A stretch of 64,000 nt of DNA, taken from positions 558,001 through 622,000 of the forward strand of contig NZ_VRLV01000005.1 of NCBI RefSeq assembly GCF_009760925.1, in the 5' to 3' direction. The stretch is from Nonomuraea typhae. Its GTDB lineage: Bacteria; Actinomycetota; Actinomycetes; Streptosporangiales; Streptosporangiaceae. Made by a program: the position numbers and the translations under genes. Position 1 is the stretch's first letter. Every line of letters begins with the position of its first letter. Of this stretch, positions 57,096-64,000 are shown piece after piece. Under the pieces are notes generated by a model. The model was not told the origin of the DNA and ran no database searches. It saw only the letters and a program-made list of their open reading frames with translations.

Positions 57096-58223
57096 TTGAG
57101 CCTCACCTCCCTGCCCCTCGTCGAGATCTCCGGCCCGCCGCGGGACCGGGGCCGCCAGTACGGCGAGCAGGCCCGGGCGCAGATCGGCCGCGCCATGGCC
57201 TACTACGCCGAGGCGTTCGGCCACTCCAGCGGCCTGACCTGGCGCCAGGTGACCGAGCGCGCGGCCCGCTGGGTCGAGCCGAGCGCCGCCTTCGCCCCCG
57301 AGCTGGTCGAGGAGATGACCGGCATCGCCGAGGGCGCCGGCGTCGGCTTCCTCGACATCCTGGCGCTCAACGCCCGCGGCGAGATCATCTACGACAGCAC
57401 GTTCGCCACCATGGAGCCGCCGGACGGCTGCACCTCCTTCGCTCTGCTGGAGGAGGCCAGCGGCGACGGCCACGTCTACGCCGGGCAGAACTGGGACTGG
57501 CGGCACGCCGTGGCCGACACGGTCATGGTGCTCAGGGTGGTCCAGCCCGGCCGCCCGACGGTCATCATGCACGTCGAGGCGGGCCAGGTCGGCCGGCAGG
57601 GCGCCAGCTCCGCCGGCATCGCGCTCAACGCCAACGGGCTCGGCGGGCGCTTCGACGCGGCCGTGGGCGTCCCGCAGACGCTCATCCGGCGCCGGGTGCT
57701 CGACAGCCCCAACCTCAACGCCGCCCTGGAGGCGCTGACCAAGTCGAAGGCGCACATCGCCAGCAACGCGCTGATCACCCACCGCGACGGCTTCGCCATC
57801 GACCTGGAGACCACGCCGGGCGCGGTCGGCTGGATGTATCCCGAGGGCGGCCTGCTCGTCCACGGCAACCACTACCAGGCGTTCGTCCCGCCCCAGCTCG
57901 CCGCCACCTACCGCCCCGGCTCGGCCGACTCGCTGTTCCGCGTGCCGAGGGCCGAGACGGGGCTGCGGGCCGTACACGCGTCCTCCGGAACCGCTGAGGC
58001 GCGCAAGCGCATCAGATCGGCCATGTCCGACCACCTCGGCTACCCCGAGTCCCTGTGTACCCACCCCGACGAGGCCCAGCCCGCCGTCAAGAGGTGGGCC
58101 ACGCTGCTGTCGAGCTGCGTCGACCTCACCACGGGCGACTACATGATCGCTGCCGGCACCCCCTGCGACCACGACTACGAGGTCGTGCCCTGGAACCTCT
58201 ACGACGCACCGGAGTCCCTGTGA
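57096..58223 (+). CDS. C45-family Ntn acyltransferase/amidohydrolase
   Basis: 375 residues from TTG 57096 with AAGGAG upstream. Family of acyl-CoA:6-aminopenicillanate acyltransferase. GPPRDRGRQYGEQA near the N-terminus, then PPDGCTSFA where cleavage before Cys112 would expose the nucleophile, then GQNWDWR and GIALNANGL for substrate contacts. No signal peptide, so it acts in the cytosol. Coupled to the binding-protein gene by GTGA overlap. It likely deacylates (or acylates) an amino compound brought in by the ABC importer. Confidence 0.88.
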   Translation: MSLTSLPLVEISGPPRDRGRQYGEQARAQIGRAMAYYAEAFGHSSGLTWRQVTERAARWVEPSAAFAPELVEEMTGIAEGAGVGFLDILALNARGEIIYDSTFATMEPPDGCTSFALLEEASGDGHVYAGQNWDWRHAVADTVMVLRVVQPGRPTVIMHVEAGQVGRQGASSAGIALNANGLGGRFDAAVGVPQTLIRRRVLDSPNLNAALEALTKSKAHIASNALITHRDGFAIDLETTPGAVGWMYPEGGLLVHGNHYQAFVPPQLAATYRPGSADSLFRVPRAETGLRAVHASSGTAEARKRIRSAMSDHLGYPESLCTHPDEAQPAVKRWATLLSSCVDLTTGDYMIAAGTPCDHDYEVVPWNLYDAPESL

Positions 58224-59827
58224 AGAAGACACTCGCGCTGGCCGGGCTCGCCTGCCTGGCCGCGGCCTGCGGCGGCCAGGCCGCCACCTCGGGCCAGACC
58301 GCGGACGTATCCCGGCTGACCCTGGTCAACCAGACGCCCAAGGCCACCGGCCCCCTGGAGCAGGCCGTCTGGCTGCTCGGCGAGGAGCCGGGCACGCTCG
58401 ACCTGGACGTCGACGGCGGCACCGCCAACCGCACGATCATGACCAACGTCTGCGAGCGGCTCATGCAGACGCAGCCCGACATGACGATCAAGCCGTGGCT
58501 GGCCGAGAAGCTCGACGAGTCCGACCCCGGCAAGCTCGTCTTCACCGTCAAGAAGGGCCTCACCTTCCACGACGGCAGCCCGCTGACCGCCGACGACGTG
58601 GTGTGGAGCCTCAAGCGGCACGCGGGCAAGGGCATGAGCGAGTCCGACGAGTTCGAGGACGTCGCCGCCGTCGCCAAGACCGGCGACGACCAGGTCACGG
58701 TGACGTTCGAGAAGCCCAACGCGCTGTTCACCCAGGCGATGGCCGGCGACGCGGGCGTCGTGCTCAACCGGAAGGTCGTGGAGAAGCTCGGCAAGGAGTA
58801 CGGCACGCCCGGCCACCCCGACGCCTGCTCCGGCCCCTACAAGCTGGGCGCGTGGAAGTCCGGCGCCGAGGTCGTCATCGAACGGTACGACGCCTACTGG
58901 AACACCGCGGTCAAGCCGCTGACCAAGCAGGTCGTCTTCAAGTGGGGTGACGACGGCGCGCTGGTCAACAGCCTGGTCACCGGAGCCGCCCAGGGCGCGT
59001 ACCTCAGCGAGACCGGTCCCGCCGCGGCGCTGGCCAAGTCGGGCGCCACCGTGGCCCACGGCCCCACCACGCGGGTCTTCGTGCTGCTGCCCACGGACAA
59101 GGGCGTGATGAAGGACCCGAAGATCCGCCGGGCGCTCTCGCTGGCGATCGACCGGGCCGGCATCGCCAAATCCGGATTTGCCGGACTCGCCCGGCCGTGG
59201 AAGACGCCGGTCGGGGCCGGCGCCTGGTCCTACGAGCGGCAGGCGTTCCAGAAGGCATACGACGAGCTCCAGGGCGCGCCCGACAGCCCCGACCTGGAGG
59301 CCGCCAAGAAACTCGTGCAGGAAGCCGGTTCCCCGCAGACCCCGTTCGTCGTGGCCGGCGACGGCGACCAGGCCCGCAACGTCATCGCCAACGCCGTCCT
59401 CGACGCGGCCAAGAAGATCGGGCTCAAGGCGGAGATCAAGACCGTGCCCGGCGCGGAGTTCGGCTCGTTCTACACCGACCCCGCCAAGCGGGCCCAGGTC
59501 GACCTGGTGCCCGACGACTGGTACATCACCAAGAGCGACCCGATCGGCTTCTACGACAACGCGCTCACCGGCTCCTCCAACAACTGGGCCGGCTTCAGCT
59601 CGCCCGAGTACGACACGCTCGTCGGCAAGGCCCTGCAGACCACCGACCCGGTCGCACGCGCCGGGCAGGTGATCGAGCTGCAGCGGCGCTTCACCGCCGA
59701 CATGGTGTGGATCTCCCTGGTCGAGGTGCCCTCCACCGTCGTGCTGGGCGGCAAGGTGACCGGCCCGCCGGCGTCCATGACGTACTTCGGCTACCCGTGG
59801 GCGGCCGACCTCGGGACCAAGGGCTGA
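58220..59827 (+). CDS. Oligopeptide-type ABC substrate-binding lipoprotein
   Basis: 535 residues from GTG 58220. Lipobox LAAAC (Cys17). SBP family 5 fold: LDVDGGTANRTIMTNVCERLM, LTFHDGSPLTADDVVWSLKR, AYWNTAVKPL and the C-terminal FGYPWA. These receptors bind peptides, nickel chelates or sugars. A Cys in NVCERL and DACSGPY may pair. Confidence 0.93.
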   Translation: MKKTLALAGLACLAAACGGQAATSGQTADVSRLTLVNQTPKATGPLEQAVWLLGEEPGTLDLDVDGGTANRTIMTNVCERLMQTQPDMTIKPWLAEKLDESDPGKLVFTVKKGLTFHDGSPLTADDVVWSLKRHAGKGMSESDEFEDVAAVAKTGDDQVTVTFEKPNALFTQAMAGDAGVVLNRKVVEKLGKEYGTPGHPDACSGPYKLGAWKSGAEVVIERYDAYWNTAVKPLTKQVVFKWGDDGALVNSLVTGAAQGAYLSETGPAAALAKSGATVAHGPTTRVFVLLPTDKGVMKDPKIRRALSLAIDRAGIAKSGFAGLARPWKTPVGAGAWSYERQAFQKAYDELQGAPDSPDLEAAKKLVQEAGSPQTPFVVAGDGDQARNVIANAVLDAAKKIGLKAEIKTVPGAEFGSFYTDPAKRAQVDLVPDDWYITKSDPIGFYDNALTGSSNNWAGFSSPEYDTLVGKALQTTDPVARAGQVIELQRRFTADMVWISLVEVPSTVVLGGKVTGPPASMTYFGYPWAADLGTKG

Positions 59828-59831
59828 GCCC

Positions 59832-60746
59832 GTGCTCAGGAAGCTGGCCGGGCTGGTCGCCACGCTGTCGGCCACCTCGTTCGTCATCTTCGGCGCCGCC
59901 TACGCCGCGCCGGGCGACCCGGTGACGTTCCTGGCCGGGGGCAAGGAGAACCTGACGCCCGAATACCTTGCGCAGATCCGGGCGCAGTACCACCTGGACG
60001 ACCCGTTCCTCGTGCAGTACCTGCGCTGGCTCGGCGACGCCGCCACCGGCGACCTGGGCCGCTCGCTGCAGTACAACGACCAGGTGGCCGACCTGCTGGC
60101 CGCCCGCCTGCCCACGACGCTCGGCCTGGTCGCCTACGCGGCGGTGTTGTTCACCGTCTTCGGGGTGGCGCTCGGGGTGCTGGCCGCGGTCCGCGGCGGG
60201 CGCACCGACTCGGCCGTGGTCGCCGGCACCACCTTCGCCACCTCCGTGCCGCCGTTCGTGGTGGCCACCGCGCTCATCTCACTGTTCGGGGTGCAGCTCG
60301 GCTGGTTCCCGGTCGCGGGCGGCGGCTCGCTGTGGCACCTGACGCTGCCCGCGGTGACGCTGGCACTCGGCGCGCTGGCCATCATCAGCCGGGTCACCCG
60401 GCAGGCCATGGTGGAACAACGCGGCCTCGACCACGTCACCGTGGCCAGAGCCTCCGGGCTGGCCGAGCGGAGCATCGTGCTGCGGCACGTCTTCCGCGGC
60501 GCGCTCGGTCCCATCGTCACCATGTGCGGGCTGGTCACCGCCGGGATGCTGGCCGGCACCGTCACCATCGAGACCGCCTTCGGCCTCAGCGGCGTCGGCT
60601 CGCTGCTGGTCGGGGCCATCAACACCCACGACTTCCCGGTCACCCAGGCCGTGCTGCTGCTCATGGTCGCCGCCTACATCGCGGTGACCACGGTGGTGGA
60701 GCTGGTCCAGCCGGTGATCGACCCCAGAGCGCGGAGGCGGGCATGA
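59832..60746 (+). CDS. ABC permease, DppB type
   Basis: 304 residues with six helices. DPFLVQYLRWLGDAATGDLGRSL is the conserved N-terminal region. The EAA loop is GLDHVTVARASGLAERSIVLRHVFRGAL. It follows the binding protein by four bases. Its stop overlaps an extra ATG that opens a 13-codon mini-ORF. Confidence 0.93.
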   Translation: MLRKLAGLVATLSATSFVIFGAAYAAPGDPVTFLAGGKENLTPEYLAQIRAQYHLDDPFLVQYLRWLGDAATGDLGRSLQYNDQVADLLAARLPTTLGLVAYAAVLFTVFGVALGVLAAVRGGRTDSAVVAGTTFATSVPPFVVATALISLFGVQLGWFPVAGGGSLWHLTLPAVTLALGALAIISRVTRQAMVEQRGLDHVTVARASGLAERSIVLRHVFRGALGPIVTMCGLVTAGMLAGTVTIETAFGLSGVGSLLVGAINTHDFPVTQAVLLLMVAAYIAVTTVVELVQPVIDPRARRRA

Positions 60747-60785
60747 CAGCCACGACCGGCCCCGGCGAGTGGAGGCGGGCATGAC
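60733..60785 (+). repeat. Tandem duplication of a ribosome site plus ATG between dppB- and dppC-type genes
   Basis: GGAGGCGGGCATGAC occurs at 60733-60747 and exactly again at 60771-60785, a 38-bp offset. Adjacent bases (CCAC, GGCC) also match in part. Both copies carry a Shine-Dalgarno and an ATGA. Confidence 0.85.
60743..60784 (+). CDS. 13-residue mini-ORF between permease genes
   Basis: MTATTGPGEWRRA. The ATG overlaps the upstream permease stop and the TGA overlaps the ATG of the downstream permease. It is a by-product of the 38-bp duplication, because 38 is not divisible by three. It probably maintains translational coupling. Confidence 0.35.
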   Translation: MTATTGPGEWRRA

Positions 60786-61629
60786 CACCACCTCGATCGG
60801 CCTCGGCAAGCCGTTGCGGGCGGGCACCCCTCTCGGTTACCGGCTGGCCGCCGCCTTCCTGATCCTGGTCGTGGCCGCGGCGGTCCTCGCGCCGCTGCTC
60901 GCGCCCTACGAGCCGGACGCCGTGGACTTCGCCGCCTCGCTGGCGCCGCTCACGCCCGAGCACCCGCTGGGCGCCGACCAGTCCGGCCGCGACCTGCTCT
61001 CCCGCGTCCTGTACGGCGCGCGGACCTCCTTGCTGGGGCCGCTGGGCCTGCTGGCCATCGCCTCGCTGCTCGGCGTCGCCCTCGGCACCCTCGCCGCCTG
61101 GCACCGGGGCTGGGTCGACGCGGTCGTCTCCCGGCTCACCGACGTCATGTACGCCTTCCCGGGACTGCTGTTCGTCGTGCTGGTCGTGGCCGTCTTCGGC
61201 AACGGCCTGACCACCGCGGTCATCGCCCTCGGCCTGGCCTACGCGCCCACGATCGCCAAATACACCAGGAGCGTCGCCCTGGCCGAGTGCGCCAAGCCGT
61301 ACATCGCGGCATATCGGGTGCAGGGCATGGGCGGGTTCACGATCTGCGCGCGCTACCTGGTGCCGAACCTGGCCCGCTCGATCGTCGGCTACCTGGTCGT
61401 GCTGTTCGGCGAGGGGCTGATGAGCCTGGCCACGCTGAGCTTCCTGGGCTTCGGCGCGCAGGCGCCCGCCTCCGACTGGGGGCTCATGGTCAAGGAAGGG
61501 CAGCCGGCGATCGTGCAGGGCGCGTTCCTGCCGGTCCTGGTGCCGGGGGCGGCGATCGCGCTGGTCGTGGTCTGCTTCAACGTGATCGGGGTACGGCTGG
61601 CCGATCGCCTGGGCGTGAGGGGTTCCTGA
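60781..61629 (+). CDS. ABC permease, DppC type
   Basis: 282 residues from ATG 60781, after GGAGGCGGGC. N-terminal OppC-like helix, then HPLGADQSGRDLLSRVLYGARTSL, the signature of DppC permeases. The EAA loop is CAKPYIAAYRVQGMGGFTICARYLVPNL. Its stop shares a base with the next ATG (TGATG). Confidence 0.93.
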   Translation: MTTTSIGLGKPLRAGTPLGYRLAAAFLILVVAAAVLAPLLAPYEPDAVDFAASLAPLTPEHPLGADQSGRDLLSRVLYGARTSLLGPLGLLAIASLLGVALGTLAAWHRGWVDAVVSRLTDVMYAFPGLLFVVLVVAVFGNGLTTAVIALGLAYAPTIAKYTRSVALAECAKPYIAAYRVQGMGGFTICARYLVPNLARSIVGYLVVLFGEGLMSLATLSFLGFGAQAPASDWGLMVKEGQPAIVQGAFLPVLVPGAAIALVVVCFNVIGVRLADRLGVRGS

Positions 61630-62582
61630 TGGTGTTGTCGGTGGAAGGGCTCACGATCGAGGCGGGCGGCCGGCGGCCGATCCTGCGCGACGTCGCGTTG
61701 CACGTGGCGCGGGGCGAGGTGGTCGGGCTGGTCGGCGAGTCCGGCTCGGGCAAGTCCACGATCGCCCGCGCGGTGCTGCGCCTGCTGCCGGACGGCGCGC
61801 GGGTCTCCGGGCGGGTGCGGGTCGAGGGCGAGGACGTGCTGGAGATGTCCGGTACGGCGTTGCGCGAGCTGCGGGCGACCCAGGTGGCGATGATCTACCA
61901 GGATCCGCGTTCGTCGCTCAACCCGGTGCGCCGGGTCGGCGACTTCCTGACCGAGCGGATGGTGCTGACGCTGGGCCGTACGAAACGCTCGGCGCGGGAG
62001 CGGGCGCTGGAGCTCCTCGCGGCCGTGGGCCTGCGCGAGCCCGAGCTGCGCATGCGACAGTACCCTCACGAGCTGTCCGGCGGCATGCTGCAGCGGGTGG
62101 TGATCGCCGCCGCGCTGGCCGCGGATCCGGTGCTGCTGCTGGCCGACGAGGCGACCAGCGCGCTGGACGTCACCACCCAGGCCGAGACGCTGAAGCTGCT
62201 GCGCCGGGTGCAGGCGGAGCGCTCGCTCGGCATGCTCTTCATCACCCACGACCTCCAGTTGGCCGCGGCCTACTGCGACCGGGTGTACGTGCTCTACGCC
62301 GGGACCGTGGTGGAGAGCCGGCCGGCGAAGGAGCTGTTCGCCGATCCGCGGCACCCCTACACCGCCGGGCTGCTGGCCTGCACGCCCGACCTGGGCGATC
62401 CGCGGCCCCTGCGGCCCATTCCCGGGCGGCCGCCGTCGCTCGACGACGCCTTGGCCGGGTGCCCGTTCGCGCCCCGCTGTCCACAGGTTGTGGACGCGTG
62501 CGCGTCCGTGGCGCCGGAGCCGGTCGCGGTGAGCGGCGGCGTGGCCGCCTGCCACCTGGTGAGCGAGAGGAGCGCGTTGTGA
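61629..62582 (+). CDS. Oligopeptide ABC ATP-binding protein, DppD type
   Basis: 317 residues. Walker A GESGSGKST, signature LSGGMLQRV, Walker B LLLADEATSALD, switch THDLQ. The C-terminal Cys cluster CPFAPRCPQVVDAC (with a later Cys in VAACHL) matches the oligopeptide-type extension that can hold an Fe-S cluster. A perfect GTCCACA-GGT-TGTGGAC repeat within this coding part is probably chance. Confidence 0.94.
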   Translation: MVLSVEGLTIEAGGRRPILRDVALHVARGEVVGLVGESGSGKSTIARAVLRLLPDGARVSGRVRVEGEDVLEMSGTALRELRATQVAMIYQDPRSSLNPVRRVGDFLTERMVLTLGRTKRSARERALELLAAVGLREPELRMRQYPHELSGGMLQRVVIAAALAADPVLLLADEATSALDVTTQAETLKLLRRVQAERSLGMLFITHDLQLAAAYCDRVYVLYAGTVVESRPAKELFADPRHPYTAGLLACTPDLGDPRPLRPIPGRPPSLDDALAGCPFAPRCPQVVDACASVAPEPVAVSGGVAACHLVSERSAL

Positions 62583-63334
62583 TGCTGGTCGTGGACGGGT
62601 TGCGCAAGACCTTCCCCGGCGGCACGCTCGCCGCCGACGACGTCTCCTTCACCCTGGCGGCCGGTGGCGCGCTGGGGCTGGTGGGGGAGTCCGGCTCGGG
62701 GAAGACGACGATCGCCCGCATGCTGGTCGGCCTGGCCAGGCCCGACGCGGGCACGATCAGCGTGGCCGGCCGGGTGCAGCCGCCCCGGGAACGAGGCAGG
62801 GAGGCCCGGCTGCGGCGGGCCAGGGAGATCCAGATGGTCTTCCAGGACCCCTACGTCTCGCTGGATCCCCGGCTGACGTCCGCGCAGTGCCTGCGGGCCG
62901 TGGTGCGGCTGCACGGCGGGCCCGGTGACCGGGTGGAGGAGCTGCTGGAGCAGGTGGGGCTCGGCAGCCGCGAGGCCGGGGCGCGGCCCCACGAGCTGAG
63001 CGGCGGCCAACGCCAGCGGCTGGCCATCGCCAGGGCGCTCGCGGTCGAGCCCGCGGTGCTGGTGCTGGACGAGGCGGTGGCCGCCCTGGACGTCTCCATC
63101 CAGGCGCAGATCCTCGAACTCCTGGCCCGGATCCGGGCCGAGCGGGGGGTGGCGTTGTTGTTCGTCAGCCACGACCTCGCGGTGGTGCGCCACCTGTGCG
63201 AGGAGACGCTGGTGCTGCACCGGGGGGTCGTGGTGGAGCGGGGGCCGGTCGCCACGGTGCTGGCCGAGCCGGCGCACGACTACACGCGCCGGCTCCTGGC
63301 CTCCGTTCCGCGTCCCGGGTGGGTCCTCACGTGA
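62582..63334 (+). CDS. Oligopeptide ABC ATP-binding protein, DppF type
   Basis: 250 residues (GTG one codon earlier is possible). Walker A GESGSGKTT, Q loop MVFQDPYVSLDPR, signature LSGGQRQRL, Walker B VLVLDEAVAALD (Val-Ala in place of the usual Thr-Ser), and switch SHDLA. It is shorter than common DppF proteins and lacks the Cys-rich tail. Completes the importer operon. Confidence 0.93.
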   Translation: MLVVDGLRKTFPGGTLAADDVSFTLAAGGALGLVGESGSGKTTIARMLVGLARPDAGTISVAGRVQPPRERGREARLRRAREIQMVFQDPYVSLDPRLTSAQCLRAVVRLHGGPGDRVEELLEQVGLGSREAGARPHELSGGQRQRLAIARALAVEPAVLVLDEAVAALDVSIQAQILELLARIRAERGVALLFVSHDLAVVRHLCEETLVLHRGVVVERGPVATVLAEPAHDYTRRLLASVPRPGWVLT

Positions 63335-63392
63335 GGGTCGGCGCGGTCGCGCCCCCGCGCCGCCGTCCGCGCCGACCCGCTCGAAGGGGCGG

Positions 63393-64000
63393 CTAGACCT
63401 TCCACGCCGGAGCCGCCTGCCGGGCGTACTCGGCGAAGTCGCGGGCGGGACGGCCGAGCGCCTGCCGTACACCGTCGGCGAGCGACTCGTTGCGGCCGTC
63501 GAGCACCTCGGCGAAGAGCGCGTTCAGGCCGTGCGCCTCCTCCTCGGGCAGGCCGGCCTCGATCGCCCCGGCGGCGAACTCCTCGGGGGTGACCGGGACA
63601 TAGGTGATCTCGCGGCCGGTGACCCGGGAGATCGCGGCGGCGGCTTCGGCGAAGCTGAGCAGGCGCGGGCCGGTCAGCTCGTAGACCTTGCCGGCGTGGC
63701 CGTCCTGGGTGAGCGCGGCGGCGGCGACGTCGGCGATGTCCTCCACGTCCACGAAGGGCTCGGTCACGTCGCCGGCGGGCAGCGCGATGGTGCCGCTCAT
63801 GACCGGGTCCAGCAGCCAGCCCTCGTCGAAGTTCTGCATGAACCACGAGCAGCGGACGACCGTCGCGTCCACGCCGGCGTTCAGGACGACCTGCTCGGCC
63901 TCCTGGGCCAGCTCCTCGTTGCGGCCCGACAGCAGGACCAGCCGGCGCACGCCCGCCTTGACCGCGAGGTCGGTGAAGACGCGGATGCGCTCGAGCGCGC
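63393..64000 (-). CDS. NAD(P)-binding NmrA-like protein, 5' end outside window
   Basis: The C-terminal ~200 residues are seen; the frame continues through the right edge with ALERIRVFTDLAVKAGVRRLVLLSG. The sequence then reads WFMQNFDEGWLLDPVMSGTIALPAGDV and PFVDVEDIADVAAAAL, typical of NmrA/atypical short-chain reductases that bind NAD(P). GKVYELTGPRLLSFAEAAAAISRVTGREI is the usual distal segment. The Rossmann glycine motif lies outside the window. It could be a redox-sensing regulator or a reductase. Confidence 0.9.
   Translation of the reverse strand, partial: ALERIRVFTDLAVKAGVRRLVLLSGRNEELAQEAEQVVLNAGVDATVVRCSWFMQNFDEGWLLDPVMSGTIALPAGDVTEPFVDVEDIADVAAAALTQDGHAGKVYELTGPRLLSFAEAAAAISRVTGREITYVPVTPEEFAAGAIEAGLPEEEAHGLNALFAEVLDGRNESLADGVRQALGRPARDFAEYARQAAPAWKV

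Noticed and set aside
62479..62495. GTCCACA-GGT-TGTGGAC perfect inverted repeat, possible paired DnaA boxes
   Set aside because: It lies inside the conserved Cys-rich end of the DppD gene and encodes CPQVVDAC; coding constraint is enough to explain it.

Overview
The window comes from a very GC-rich actinomycete. The evidence is strong third-position GC, frequent GTG/TTG starts, 4-base ATGA gene overlaps, an actinobacterial HadA/HadB pair, a DinB-type mycothiol-family protein, L33 beside tRNA-Thr and tRNA-Met, and PknB-like and LCP proteins. From memory, the order kor - second nuo cluster - htpX - yajQ - tRNA-Tyr - rpmG - hadAB - murB matches the core of Streptomyces-type chromosomes. The domain style suggests Streptosporangiaceae (Nonomuraea-like), but the genus is a guess.

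Layout. 1-2.7 kb: the 5' part of a 2-oxoacid:ferredoxin oxidoreductase alpha gene and a lipoprotein polysaccharide deacetylase. 2.8-16.7 kb: an aminotransferase, then a complex I cluster with nuoA, B, C, H, I, J, K, L, M and N but no nuoD, E, F or G. This cluster is interrupted by a membrane protein with a Gly-Ser linker and by an oppositely transcribed membrane Ser/Thr kinase. 16.8-18.4 kb: an LCP cell-wall glycopolymer ligase. 18.8-20.3 kb: a three-gene operon of unknown function that ends in a 50-residue Tat-leader peptide. 20.7-26.2 kb: tRNA-Tyr, cupin, YajQ, HtpX, a beta-helix membrane protein, NUDIX, a flavoprotein, L33, tRNA-Met and tRNA-Thr. 26.2-34.0 kb: an accessory-looking block holding a lipoprotein/two-component operon, NlpC/P60, GH25 lysozyme, a drug-type ABC exporter, DinB and ChaA. 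34.1-36.9 kb: hadA, hadB, murB and a GDT1-type Mn exporter behind a recognisable yybP-ykoY (Mn) riboswitch. 36.8-41.2 kb: a large LuxR ATPase regulator, a 48-residue protein and a secreted beta-propeller-like protein. 41.2-46 kb: deoC, an active aldehyde dehydrogenase, a half-length pseudo-aldehyde dehydrogenase and an FAD oxidase divergent from a LysR regulator. 46.9-55.2 kb: MFS/ArsR, hrpB, threonine-synthase-like, an SPFH/ribbon-helix-helix pair and an amidase. 55.2-63.3 kb: uppP, then an RpiR regulator divergent from an Ntn-acylase plus oligopeptide ABC operon. The window ends inside an NAD(P)-binding epimerase-like gene.

How genes work together. The kor and nuo genes suggest ferredoxin-linked respiration, with a complex I membrane arm that must borrow NuoD from another locus. 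Several genes serve the envelope: MurB, UppP, LCP, deacetylase, NlpC/P60, GH25 and possibly the RpiR-regulated acylase/peptide importer. The least explained parts are the SGRPNPxW operon at 18.8-20.3 kb, the SPFH/RHH module with its 28-bp palindrome, and the low-complexity expansions clustered in the second nuo locus.
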